From a virus: a stretch of DNA of 60,509 bases. This document shows, one piece after another, positions 20,123 to 27,695 of this stretch (position 1 is the stretch's first letter; the number at the start of each line of letters is the position of its first letter). The stretch lies in the IMG/VR virus record IMGVR_UViG_3300042377_000486, positions 1-60,509 of that record; one strand, given 5' to 3'. A program made the position numbers and the translations under genes. The notes beneath the pieces are model-generated. The model saw only the letters and a program-made list of their open reading frames with translations. It ran no database searches and was not told the DNA's origin.

Positions 20123-20443
20123 TTAGGCATTTACAAGACCAAGAGATGCCTCTGAGAGCTTAACCCCAGATGCTTCTTCTACAATCTTGTAGACTGTTGG
20201 AAGATCTAGATTATCTTCCAAAGCCTTTAAATCTTCAGCCATTTCTGGCTTGTACTGTCTCATTGCAATTTGAACACATTCCATCAGTAGGCTCATAGAC
20301 TTGTCGTTGTCTTCTGCTACTGCTGTAATACCCTCAAACTTTTTCATAAATGGACGTAGCAAAGAAATCTTTAGTGGGCGCACCTTAACTTCTGTTCCGT
20401 CAATTAACTTAATTGTTTTCTCTTCGTATACTTCTGTACTCAT
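20123..20443 (-). CDS. tail assembly chaperone, short paralog
   Basis: The 106-aa protein aligns by eye with the first half of the next upstream gene product: both have IDGTE, then a PLKI segment, then a YKI/YKV...A(S/A)G(V/I)K ending. Tail assembly chaperones sit between major tail protein and tape measure and keep the tape measure soluble during tube growth. Here the short form is a separate gene. It has its own promoter-like TGTTATAAT and a strong ribosome binding site (GGAAGGAA). No slippery sequence is needed to explain the pair. Confidence 0.78.
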   Translation of the reverse strand: MSTEVYEEKTIKLIDGTEVKVRPLKISLLRPFMKKFEGITAVAEDNDKSMSLLMECVQIAMRQYKPEMAEDLKALEDNLDLPTVYKIVEEASGVKLSEASLGLVNA

Positions 20444-20477
20444 ATTTTTGTATTCCTTCCGCTATGAGGCTTTATTA

Positions 20478-20486
20478 ATTATAACA
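20478..20486 (-). promoter_or_regulatory. extended -10 promoter (TGTTATAAT) before short chaperone gene
   Basis: TGTTATAAT on the minus strand lies 34 nt before the ATG at 20443, between the two chaperone genes. The predicted leader of about 28 nt holds the GGAAGGAA ribosome binding site. This allows the short chaperone and the tape measure to be transcribed separately from the longer chaperone. Confidence 0.6.
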
Positions 20487-20495
20487 CAAAAAGCT

Positions 20496-21197
20496 TTATT
20501 TTTTAGGCTTTTTAGTCAAGTCTTCATATCCAAGGCCCATTCCAATTCCAAAACCAGCCTTTTGAGCATTAACTCCTTGGAGGGCTAAGACGTCATTTCC
20601 GTCCTTAGCTTTTCCACCACTGAACACTCTGGCCTTCATGTCTTCCCACTTATTCTCTGGAGCTTGGCTATTGTTCTTATCTATGTCAACCCCCTGAATA
20701 GCGGCCAGGAACTTCTTTTCTTGATAGTCAAGTTCTCTTTTTGACTCTAAGGTTATTAGGAGCTCTGGCATAGACATGCTAATTTCTAATTCTTCGTAGT
20801 CTTTCCAAATGCCCAGCAAAAAAGCTTCTGCTTCAAGCTTAGCTAAATCAAGCTTGTCCCAAGAAGATCCGCCATCCCCAGCCTGATCTTTTACAGAGTC
20901 TTCAGAATCTTCATTAATTTTTATTCCAGCAGCAATTTCTAAGACCTTGTATATTCCTGGCAAATCCATAGAATCTTCTAGCTCGGCAATTGTTGCTATT
21001 TTGGGATGGTACTGTTGCATTGATATAGCAGCACAATTTGACAGAAATATGATAGCTTCTTCATCGCTATCTGCAGTTTTTACAAGCTCAAAGGCTTCCA
21101 TAAATTCTCTAAGATACTTTATTTTTAATGGAGATAGGTTAATCTCAGTACCGTCAATTAAGCTGACTTTTCCCGTTTTATATATTGTTGTTGCCAT
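20496..21197 (-). CDS. tail assembly chaperone, long form
   Basis: I start this gene at 21197 (MATTIYKTGKV), giving 233 aa. The frame is open further upstream to 21221, but that would run into a terminator-promoter unit. The first 110 residues match the shorter paralog downstream (LIDGTEINLSPLKIKYLREF). The C-terminal half is acidic then Lys/Gly-rich and ends GLGYEDLTKKPKK. In many siphoviruses the long form arises by -1 frameshift. Here it is one continuous frame. Its start lies 6 nt after a TATACT box and no ribosome binding site is visible. Confidence 0.78.
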   Translation of the reverse strand: MATTIYKTGKVSLIDGTEINLSPLKIKYLREFMEAFELVKTADSDEEAIIFLSNCAAISMQQYHPKIATIAELEDSMDLPGIYKVLEIAAGIKINEDSEDSVKDQAGDGGSSWDKLDLAKLEAEAFLLGIWKDYEELEISMSMPELLITLESKRELDYQEKKFLAAIQGVDIDKNNSQAPENKWEDMKARVFSGGKAKDGNDVLALQGVNAQKAGFGIGMGLGYEDLTKKPKK

Positions 21198-21203
21198 TAT
21201 ATA

Positions 21204-21209
21204 AGTATA
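21204..21209 (-). promoter_or_regulatory. TATACT -10 box, leaderless layout
   Basis: The minus strand reads GCGGTATACT, then TATATA, then the ATG at 21197. It comes directly after the terminator at 21214-21249, so a new transcript would begin at or next to the chaperone start codon. Confidence 0.5.
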
Positions 21210-21213
21210 CCGC

Positions 21214-21249
21214 AAAAACAAAATTACCCAGCCTAAAAAGACTGGGTAA
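21214..21249 (-). terminator. Rho-independent terminator after major tail protein gene
   Basis: On the minus strand a perfect 8-bp stem (TTACCCAG / CTGGGTAA, at 21242-21249 and 21224-21231) with a 10-nt loop is followed by TTTTGTTTTT at 21214-21223. It would stop most transcripts coming from the major tail protein gene, allowing a high ratio of tube subunit to chaperone. Confidence 0.85.
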
Positions 21250-21269
21250 CTCTGCGTTGTTAGTTTGTA

Positions 21270-21938
21270 TTACGATACTGCTGGGATAGTGCGGTCTACG
21301 ATCTTACCGTAGGATGCAGCATCGTTTGGCAGTAGACGGAATGAAACCTCGTACATAGTTGGCTCATCACGCTTTGCAGAAACTGTAACACTCTCAATAG
21401 AAAGTGCACGGTATGCAACGTAAATACGCTCAATCTGCTCGTCTGGGTCACAGTCACCTGTACCTGGACCAACAGCAACTAGGCCACGCTCAACTGGACA
21501 CTCACCGATGTCACCTGCTGATAGGTTTAGGGTTGGGGATCCAACCTTAATTCCTGTTGCTCCTGCGCTTGATGTGAGATCTGCATCTCTACCAGCCAAG
21601 GAGAACAGCAAGTTCTCTAGTGTTGCTTCAGCAAAAGCAGTGTTCAGGTTAACCTGCATACCCTGCTTGTATAGCTTTGCAACGTCAAGAACCTGATCAA
21701 CCTGTACCTCGCCAAAATCTGGCTGGAACTGTAGCTCTAGACCGTTCATTGTATAACCAACGTTACGGAAGGCTGCAGAGTCAGCTAGGGTTTCACGATA
21801 TGTTCCTGTTGTGTTTCCAACAGATCCTTCAGCTTCATAAGCTGGAAGACCTGCGTCTGTCAATACTCCTGCTTCGTAAGTAAACAAAGCAGCTGCTCCA
21901 ACAATAATGTTGGTGCTTGTACCTCTTGTATATGCCAT
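21270..21938 (-). CDS. major tail protein (tail tube subunit)
   Basis: The 222-aa protein is beta-rich and lies between the connector genes and the tail chaperones, the standard place for the tube subunit. The segment with MNGLELQFQPDFGEVQVDQV fits tube proteins, and the C-terminal segment (YRALSIESVTVSAKRDEPTM) ends in a strand pair. It is set apart by its own promoter upstream and a strong terminator downstream, fitting a protein needed in many copies. The ribosome binding site is GAGGTG. Codon choice here looks more regular than in neighbours, as also in the capsid gene. Confidence 0.85.
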   Translation of the reverse strand: MAYTRGTSTNIIVGAAALFTYEAGVLTDAGLPAYEAEGSVGNTTGTYRETLADSAAFRNVGYTMNGLELQFQPDFGEVQVDQVLDVAKLYKQGMQVNLNTAFAEATLENLLFSLAGRDADLTSSAGATGIKVGSPTLNLSAGDIGECPVERGLVAVGPGTGDCDPDEQIERIYVAYRALSIESVTVSAKRDEPTMYEVSFRLLPNDAASYGKIVDRTIPAVS

Positions 21939-21988
21939 TTATTTCACCTCTTCTTTTTATAGATAATAGGCGTGTTTCCTCAAGCTTA

Positions 21989-21997
21989 AGTATATCA
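21989..21997 (-). promoter_or_regulatory. extended -10 promoter (TGATATACT) for major tail protein
   Basis: On the minus strand TGATATACT lies about 50 nt before the major tail protein ATG, just after the end of the connector gene at 22004. The predicted leader carries the GAGGTG ribosome binding site. Confidence 0.55.
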
Positions 21998-22003
21998 GCT
22001 TAT

Positions 22004-22627
22004 TTAAATAATCTGTTTTACTGGTAAAATTCTTTCTGGAACCCAGTCTGAATTAGTCATGCTTGGCATCTGGTGGTAGTCATATTCAATAATAATCTTG
22101 TTACCGCCATAGGTTCTAGCAGTTCCGAAGTCAATTATGTCTCTAGACTCTTCTAGCTGATACACCTTAAAATCGTGAAAATAGAACATGTTATCTACAA
22201 GCAATTCTGGGTCAGTTGGATTACCACTACTGTCAAATCTGCCCAAATTTATCTGCCTATTTGCTGACCAGTTATTTACTTCTTGAGCTGTTTCATCGCC
22301 ACGGTCCATTAGTCTCAAAACCTGCTCTTGAATCTGAACCATCTTTTCAATAGGGTTTTCTCCGTTTGCGTAGAAGTAGTACATAATCTGCTCACACTTA
22401 ATGTGTGGAAAACTCTTCTTGTTCATTTTAATTAGTCTGTCCCAGGTAGCCATTGTTCCACCAGTAGGAAAATAAGAAGTTAAGTCATTAATTGTAGAAG
22501 GCAGAGTTGGAAAAAATGGAGTATCTAAGCTAGTACTATCTAGAATCTTGCTTTGAAGATACTTGTTTATCCATAACACTGGAGTATTTAGTAATGAGTC
22601 ATTAGCCAACCTTAGCCACCCCCGCAT
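22004..22627 (-). CDS. tail terminator-like protein (putative)
   Basis: The 207-aa protein is the last of the head-tail connector series before the major tail protein. It has a helical N-terminus (RLANDSLLNTPVLWINKYLQ) and a mixed alpha/beta body with VQIQEQVLRLMDRGDETAQE. Position and size fit the tail terminator, which caps the tube and joins the neck. It overlaps the upstream gene by 26 bp. Identification is from synteny. Confidence 0.6.
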   Translation of the reverse strand: MRGWLRLANDSLLNTPVLWINKYLQSKILDSTSLDTPFFPTLPSTINDLTSYFPTGGTMATWDRLIKMNKKSFPHIKCEQIMYYFYANGENPIEKMVQIQEQVLRLMDRGDETAQEVNNWSANRQINLGRFDSSGNPTDPELLVDNMFYFHDFKVYQLEESRDIIDFGTARTYGGNKIIIEYDYHQMPSMTNSDWVPERILPVKQII

Positions 22628-23279
22628 TTGCTACCCAGCGATATCCAGTAGACACTCCGCCTGCCTTGCCAGTTCTTTTTCCTTTTGACAAATTCTTTTT
22701 ATATACTGTAGGGTTTTCCAGATAAGCTGCCATACCGCTGGCCCTCAAGAAAGCTTGAGTAAAGTATTTATTGAAGAAGTTATCAAAAACTTCTTGAAAC
22801 TTTCCTTCAGTATTTCCTCCAGGATTTTGAACATACACTGGTCCTTTTGTAAAGACTTCTTCTCCATTATCCATATACCTTAATACCTGAGCATTTACTG
22901 GAACTATGGTAACAGGAATACCCTCTTCCATAATTCGTGCCTTGTCATAAAACGGTGTGTTTGACCCATTTTGAATGGTTGTAGACTGTCTAAAAGAAGA
23001 GTTAAAAGAGAGCCCCAGATTGCTTACGGAATATCCTATGTCATAAAGTCTTGCGGTCGGACTACCGATCCTATTCCACTCATAAACGTGATGAAGTATT
23101 GATGGGTTTACCTTTGCGTTAGAGTCTATATAGCTTTTTAAAATTTCTATTGTTTGAACTCCTAGAGAGTGCATAAGCTGTTGCTTGCCCATCTGTATAC
23201 CATCTAGGAATCCAGCTGAATAGTCCATCATGTTTTTCATGTCTCTGCCAAACTGTCTTCCATCAAACTTAATCCTCAT
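22602..23279 (-). CDS. neck / head-tail joining protein, HK97 gp10-like (putative)
   Basis: The 225-aa protein overlaps both neighbours, as in a tight connector operon. It begins MRIKFDGRQFGRDMKNMM and contains a helical N-terminal third and a basic C-terminus (KKNLSKGKRTGKAGG). Its size and position between the stopper-like and terminator-like genes match HK97 gp10-type neck proteins. No catalytic motif is seen. Confidence 0.6.
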   Translation of the reverse strand: MRIKFDGRQFGRDMKNMMDYSAGFLDGIQMGKQQLMHSLGVQTIEILKSYIDSNAKVNPSILHHVYEWNRIGSPTARLYDIGYSVSNLGLSFNSSFRQSTTIQNGSNTPFYDKARIMEEGIPVTIVPVNAQVLRYMDNGEEVFTKGPVYVQNPGGNTEGKFQEVFDNFFNKYFTQAFLRASGMAAYLENPTVYKKNLSKGKRTGKAGGVSTGYRWVANAGVAKVG

Positions 23280-23725
23280 AGGTCTGCCGCCTGATTCTCT
23301 GATCTACGAACAACAACCTTGTAATACTCTACTGATCCAAATGGCCCCATAAAAGGCTCAACAGTTGCTACCTCAAATAGGGTAGACCTTCCAGCTCTTG
23401 GGCCTGCTGTTTCTAAAAAAACCTCATTAAGATTTCTGTCTTTTATGTTAGTCACAATAATGTTTGTAATTGAATTTTGAGCATTTTCATTTGAAAACCG
23501 AATGTCTGTTTTTACTCTGCCTAGCATTATGCTATCCTGTGTAATGTTTGCGTTAGGCTTTATGTCTTCTTTCCAAGCTGTTCCTGCTGAATTAAAATTA
23601 CAGGCAATTGTTCTATCGTGAATCCAAGTTTTTTGAACATTTCCATATGCTCCTTGGTCAACAATTGGGTAGTATACGTCTGCAAGCATTGGAAAAATAA
23701 TTGACGTATTTTCGCAGGTAGCCAT
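23276..23725 (-). CDS. head-tail stopper-like protein (putative)
   Basis: The 149-aa beta-rich protein (ADVYYPIVDQGAYGNVQKTW ... VEYYKVVVRRSENQ) lies between the 295-aa adaptor-like gene and the neck gene, overlapping the next gene by 4 bp. Size, fold impression and position fit the head completion or stopper protein that closes the capsid after packaging. Synteny is the main evidence. Confidence 0.6.
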   Translation of the reverse strand: MATCENTSIIFPMLADVYYPIVDQGAYGNVQKTWIHDRTIACNFNSAGTAWKEDIKPNANITQDSIMLGRVKTDIRFSNENAQNSITNIIVTNIKDRNLNEVFLETAGPRAGRSTLFEVATVEPFMGPFGSVEYYKVVVRRSENQAADL

Positions 23726-24612
23726 TATAAGACTCCAAGTCTAGTAATAGACTTAGCATACTTTGAAAGTATCTTGTCTACTATGATGTTTCCTGTTCCC
23801 TCGAATACCCTGCTATCAAACTGTAGTCTAAACTGGTCTGTGTTATAGGCAGAAATATATCTTTGGTAGTAGTCATTTCTGCCACACTTAATATCGTCAA
23901 TAAGCAGAGTTGCTGCTCTAACGACGTCTGAGGGCACTGTAGGGTATCCCACCTCTAAAACAAACTTGTAGTCGTATCCATTAGGAAAGCCCCGCAGAGG
24001 CGGCAGAACGGTGTCTACAAGGTCTGAGGCTGCTGCTGGCAAAATTAATAGAGCCTGCTCATTACGATTAACTCCGTCAAGAACTGTTTCTGTTATTGCA
24101 GTTTTATCTCTAGTTATTTCATAAGTACGATCTTCAACTAAAACATTATTTTCATAGACGGATAAAATTCTTTTTGCTTCCCACCACAAGGGGATGTAGT
24201 CTGCCCCGAGACCAACAACTTCCAGGGTTCTTTTTTTGTAGTAAAATCCTTCTGGAATAACAGAGTCAAGAATTGCTCTTGCAATTTCTTCATACTTAGT
24301 ATATTCCGCAATTTCTGAGGCGGTTGTGCCCAAGGTATCTGGATTGACATATGGTCTACGTATCTCATATGTTTCATCGTGAATGACATCACCAGATGCA
24401 TCTGTAATTACAACACGATAGTCTGTATCATATTTACCAGATAGACCTATTGTCCAAACATAGTTTGCATTGTCTGTTACGGTTTTTGTTGTAAAAGAAA
24501 GGTCCGCTAGATCAGTAATCGTTGCCACAAAAGCCTCATTTAAAACATAAGCAGCTGGAATTGTAAATGTAATATTTACGTCTTGATATGGCAGAACCCT
24601 TAAAATTTCCAT
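23725..24612 (-). CDS. head-tail adaptor / connector protein (putative)
   Basis: The 295-aa protein has a beta-rich N-terminal domain of about 100 residues (LPYQDVNITFTIPAAYVLNE), which looks Ig-like, and a C-terminal helical and beta part with GYPTVPSDVVRAATLLIDDI. That last segment resembles the gp6-like connector adaptors, in which helices pack against the portal. The N-terminal extension is unusual for an adaptor. It shares one base with the genes on both sides. Confidence 0.6.
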   Translation of the reverse strand: MEILRVLPYQDVNITFTIPAAYVLNEAFVATITDLADLSFTTKTVTDNANYVWTIGLSGKYDTDYRVVITDASGDVIHDETYEIRRPYVNPDTLGTTASEIAEYTKYEEIARAILDSVIPEGFYYKKRTLEVVGLGADYIPLWWEAKRILSVYENNVLVEDRTYEITRDKTAITETVLDGVNRNEQALLILPAAASDLVDTVLPPLRGFPNGYDYKFVLEVGYPTVPSDVVRAATLLIDDIKCGRNDYYQRYISAYNTDQFRLQFDSRVFEGTGNIIVDKILSKYAKSITRLGVL

Positions 24613-25052
24613 TAAATTCCGTACTCTCCAGCAACTTCTTCTGGAGTTGCAATTCTAATGTGGTCACGTTCTGCCCATTTTTCTGCGGCTTGCTTAGTGA
24701 CAATATTATACCCCTTAGAAACCTGACCAACTCCAGACCAAGTAACATTTTTTGTAGAGTATACGGCTACGCTTTCTTTTTCAATAACTGGCTCTTGCTT
24801 GGCAGTTTCTTTTCTATCCGCACTACCAGAACCAATAACATTATCGTCGTTTGATACAACTGATGGGTTAGGGCTTGTGGCCAGCTTGTCAAAGGAAATT
24901 ACGTTATTGATTTCTGACTCTTTAGACTCTTCAATATGTTTATTTTTAAGCTCTTCTACTGCTTCTTTGTATTTTTCAACAAGTGGGTGTGGAATTAGTG
25001 ATTCGCCATCTTGTAGTTGGGCAGGAGCTACATCTATATTTTTTTCTGACAC
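24612..25052 (-). CDS. small capsid-associated protein (putative)
   Basis: The 146-aa protein starts with GTG at 25052 after an AAGGAGA ribosome binding site and is the first gene behind the capsid terminator. It is acidic and disordered for about 95 residues, then has a compact 45-residue end (NVTWSGVGQVSKGYNIVTKQ then AAEKWAERDHIRIATPEEVA). That short domain resembles C-terminal segments found in phage head or decoration-linked proteins. The exact role is unknown. Confidence 0.6.
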   Translation of the reverse strand: MSEKNIDVAPAQLQDGESLIPHPLVEKYKEAVEELKNKHIEESKESEINNVISFDKLATSPNPSVVSNDDNVIGSGSADRKETAKQEPVIEKESVAVYSTKNVTWSGVGQVSKGYNIVTKQAAEKWAERDHIRIATPEEVAGEYGI

Positions 25053-25076
25053 TTAAGTCTCCTTCTTTATCTTTTA

Positions 25077-25085
25077 ATTATAACA
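25077..25085 (-). promoter_or_regulatory. extended -10 promoter (TGTTATAAT) after capsid terminator
   Basis: The minus strand carries TGTTATAAT 24 nt before the GTG start at 25052 and 6 nt after the T-tract of the capsid terminator. It would restart transcription for the connector genes. Confidence 0.65.
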
Positions 25086-25091
25086 GATATT

Positions 25092-25128
25092 AAAAAAGGG
25101 AGCAGGAGATTTTACTCACCTGCCCCCT
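25092..25128 (-). terminator. Rho-independent terminator after major capsid gene
   Basis: The minus strand forms a stem of about 9 bp (GGGGGCAGG with CCTGCTCCC, allowing a G-U pair) and ends in TTTTTT at 25092-25097. It lies just after the capsid gene stop. Together with the promoter that follows it separates the highly expressed capsid gene from the connectors. Confidence 0.88.
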
Positions 25129-25148
25129 TTAATAGGTTGCGTTAGACT

Positions 25149-26258
25149 TTAGGAATCGCTAGAGTTTGAGTCAGCGAACGCAATTGCGTCCTCTTCCTCC
25201 CACTGAATACCAAAACGTACGAATACGGTGTATTCAATAGTGTCCTTCTTAGGAACATACTGGCGGTTCACTGTGATGTCTCTCTGGAAACCCCATACAC
25301 GGTTCTGTGGGAATGTAAGGTCTACATATCCTGCAGGGTAGTAAGGAACTTCCTGAACATCAATGCCTAGAACACGAGTAGTGCGAGCACCACCGAATGT
25401 CTGGCCCTGGCCGTCAAGGTAAGCCTGGGTATTAGCCTGGGTATTACCGTTCTGACCTAGTGCCTCAGCAATTGCATCTGATAGGGTACCGTTGTTCTTA
25501 ACAATTCCCTGGAATGCGTCTGTACCAGCATAGAACTTAAGATTGCTCTTAAGTGCACGGTACTTCCTTGGCAATGCAAGAATAATCTTCTGCATTACGT
25601 CTGGTGTCCATGCGTTGTCCGCAACTGTTACAACTGCTTCGTGTGCGTCTCCAGTAGTAGCCTTGTTAACAAATCCGTCCATGATGGATAGGAATGCGTC
25701 TGAGCCAGTGCCAGTACCGTTGATAGCTAGATCTTCGATGTCATTTGCAAATGCATTTGTCATCAAGCGAACTAGGTGATCTTCGAGAGCACCTCCTTCA
25801 ACGTTGTCTTCTAGTGCTTCAGCTGAAACTTCCCAGTCCAGACGAATTTTCTTGGTAGAAAGTTCGACCTTTGAGAATGTTGCACCTGTGTTTGTGTATA
25901 CGGCATCAGCCTGAGCTGCTGCACGAATTACACGTTCGCCTACGTTAACTTTTTCAAGTTCCATAGAGTTGGCTCGCATAGTTACACGACGACCATCTTT
26001 GGCGAGAATAGTAGCGTCCCATACGTAGTCAATAAAACGACGTGCCTGTTCAGGGCGTAGGATACCACTTGCCGCATCACCCGAAGGATTTACGGCATTT
26101 GGACCACTTGTTACTCCTAGTGTTGCTGTTGGGATGTTGCCCAGTGTGTCTGCACCTGGGTCAGTTACACCACCAATTCCTCCAGACGCAAATGCTCCTT
26201 GGCCATTGACCTCGTTAGCACCAGTACCTGGATAGTTTTTAATAATCTCTTCCGACAT
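25149..26258 (-). CDS. major capsid protein, HK97 fold
   Basis: I start the gene at the ATG at 26258 (MSEEIIKNYPGTG), 369 aa, because a very strong ribosome binding site (GGAGGTG) lies 6 nt before it. The longer reading from 26267 begins with a GTG inside that site. The N-terminal 60 residues are Gly/Pro/Asn-rich and flexible, followed by an HK97-type E-loop and spine region (FIDYVWDATILAKDGRRVTM) and the P/A-domain segments (VSAEALEDNVEGGALEDHLV, VRFGIQWEEEDAIAF). It follows the protease/scaffold and precedes a terminator, as expected for a major capsid gene. Confidence 0.92.
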   Translation of the reverse strand: MSEEIIKNYPGTGANEVNGQGAFASGGIGGVTDPGADTLGNIPTATLGVTSGPNAVNPSGDAASGILRPEQARRFIDYVWDATILAKDGRRVTMRANSMELEKVNVGERVIRAAAQADAVYTNTGATFSKVELSTKKIRLDWEVSAEALEDNVEGGALEDHLVRLMTNAFANDIEDLAINGTGTGSDAFLSIMDGFVNKATTGDAHEAVVTVADNAWTPDVMQKIILALPRKYRALKSNLKFYAGTDAFQGIVKNNGTLSDAIAEALGQNGNTQANTQAYLDGQGQTFGGARTTRVLGIDVQEVPYYPAGYVDLTFPQNRVWGFQRDITVNRQYVPKKDTIEYTVFVRFGIQWEEEDAIAFADSNSSDS

Positions 26259-26283
26259 AATTGTCACCTCCTAGTGATTTTCT

Positions 26284-26889
26284 TTATTTGAATAGATCGG
26301 CAGTTTTGAGGAAACGTCCGCCCCATAGGGATTTCTGAACCTGTTGTGGTTCAGATTCCTGAACGATCTCGCCTAGATCGCCAGACTTGCGGAAAGCGGT
26401 ATCTGCTTCTACTGCGTCTACCCTCTTTCCAAACTCATTAAACTGCCCCTTGGCCTCTGTTACCTCATTTTTTACAGAGTCAATTGACTTGTTTAGTGCA
26501 GATACCTGCTCGTGTAGAGCTTTTACGGTATTTGCTAGATCGCTAAAGGCTGATGTTAGAGTACCCTGAATTTCAGCAACTGCATCAGCAATTACTTCAT
26601 TCGACTTAGATACCTGATCTACCTCTGTTACAGCTTCTGCCTTCATTTCATCCTTAGACTTCATTTCTTCGTCTTCGTCCATGTCGTCAGATTTCTTTTC
26701 CTCATCCATGTGTCCAGACTTAATTGCTTCGTCTTCGTCCATGTCGTCAGATTTCTTGTCTTCTTCAATAGAATAAGACTTCTCTGCTGTATCTTCAGTT
26801 GGGGCATCTGCCTCTGGAGCGACCTGTGATTCTTCTACTACCTCGTCAGACTTCTCAACGATGTCTTCTGTGATTGTTTTTTTACTCAT
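26284..26889 (-). CDS. scaffolding protein from nested in-frame start
   Basis: Within the protease gene, the ATG at 26889 (MSKKTITEDIVEK) is preceded by AAGGAGGT at 26897-26904 with 7 nt spacing. That is among the strongest ribosome binding sites in the window, far stronger than that of the full-length start. It would give a separate 201-aa acidic, coiled-coil protein identical to the C-terminal part. The same arrangement is known for lambda C/Nu3. The protease part would be incorporated in few copies and the scaffold in many. The site is seen in the sequence; the use of it is inferred. Confidence 0.82.
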   Translation of the reverse strand: MSKKTITEDIVEKSDEVVEESQVAPEADAPTEDTAEKSYSIEEDKKSDDMDEDEAIKSGHMDEEKKSDDMDEDEEMKSKDEMKAEAVTEVDQVSKSNEVIADAVAEIQGTLTSAFSDLANTVKALHEQVSALNKSIDSVKNEVTEAKGQFNEFGKRVDAVEADTAFRKSGDLGEIVQESEPQQVQKSLWGGRFLKTADLFK

Positions 26890-27648
26890 AGGACTTACCT
26901 CCTTCTTAATCTCAATTGTATTAATGCCTTTAGCACTATCAACCAAGAACTTTATCATATCTGTTTTTTCGTTATCGTCTTTCTCAACGAAACCTATGTT
27001 CTGCATTGGAGCACCAGATGTTGGGCTTTGCTCTGCTTCATTTTCTGACAACATGACTATGCCAGATTCTGCGTCCCAAAAGACATTTTCAATTGGGGTG
27101 TCTAAGCTTTCGCCCTTAATCATATCTACTCCGTTAACTTTTTCGACGGATAAAACATTTGCAAACTGATTTGCTGGATTATCTACGAGAGACAATTCTA
27201 CCAGATCATAGTCTTTAATTATTCGAATTTTTGAATCCATTTTTTCGTCATACCCGTCATCCCACTTGTTCATTTTTCCACCAATGGAAAAACCAGAAAG
27301 TGTGCCGTCCAAAACTTTTTCCCAGGTGTTCTGAGCACCCTTTGAAATATATGTTGAGACATAAACACCAGAATAGAACTTCTTGGCTTCTGGGTCAAAA
27401 TACTTGTCTTCTTTAAAAGAGATCATCTTTCCAACTGCTGTTGGCTGGTGCATTTCTCTGATGTTGCCACGAAACTTGGAGAAGGCCTTTACGCTGGCTT
27501 CTGTTGTAACTATGTCAGCCTGCTTGTCGATGTTATCAAGTGTGGCAAAGCCAGAGACAATACGTCTCTCTACGTCCACTTTACTGAACGGCATTGATAG
27601 GCGAACGTTGTCGCCCTCAGTGTCCCAATGGGCTTTTTGCATAGTCAT
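26284..27648 (-). CDS. capsid maturation protease fused to scaffold-like tail
   Basis: The 454-aa protein has an N-terminal protease domain of about 170 residues of the prohead protease/XkdF type: the pattern GFATLDNIDKQADIVTTEAS, then NIREMHQPTAVGKM with the candidate catalytic His, then DGTLSGFSIGGKM with the candidate catalytic Ser. The remaining 280 residues are acidic, with repeats (KKSDDMDEDEA / KKSDDMDEDEE) and a coiled segment near 370-410 (ALHEQVSALNKSIDSVKNEV), as in scaffolding proteins. A strong internal start produces the scaffold part alone. The start could be the ATG at 27648 or 27642. No ribosome binding site is visible, and a TATAAT box lies 9 nt upstream. Confidence 0.88.
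   Translation of the reverse strand: MTMQKAHWDTEGDNVRLSMPFSKVDVERRIVSGFATLDNIDKQADIVTTEASVKAFSKFRGNIREMHQPTAVGKMISFKEDKYFDPEAKKFYSGVYVSTYISKGAQNTWEKVLDGTLSGFSIGGKMNKWDDGYDEKMDSKIRIIKDYDLVELSLVDNPANQFANVLSVEKVNGVDMIKGESLDTPIENVFWDAESGIVMLSENEAEQSPTSGAPMQNIGFVEKDDNEKTDMIKFLVDSAKGINTIEIKKEVSPMSKKTITEDIVEKSDEVVEESQVAPEADAPTEDTAEKSYSIEEDKKSDDMDEDEAIKSGHMDEEKKSDDMDEDEEMKSKDEMKAEAVTEVDQVSKSNEVIADAVAEIQGTLTSAFSDLANTVKALHEQVSALNKSIDSVKNEVTEAKGQFNEFGKRVDAVEADTAFRKSGDLGEIVQESEPQQVQKSLWGGRFLKTADLFK
26897..26904 (-). promoter_or_regulatory. internal ribosome binding site for nested scaffold
   Basis: The minus strand reads AAGGAGGT, 7 nt before the internal ATG at 26889. Such a perfect site inside a coding sequence, at the junction of the protease and scaffold domains, is unlikely to be chance. 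Confidence 0.8.
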
Positions 27649-27695
27649 GTTATTTCAATTATAAGGCTCTTTTATGAAAAGTATCAAAAATGATG

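Noticed and set aside
20440-20500. Programmed frameshift between the two tail chaperone genes
   Set aside because: The genes are separated by about 50 bp with a promoter-like box and a good ribosome site, and both begin with the same domain, so they are paralogs rather than a split gene.
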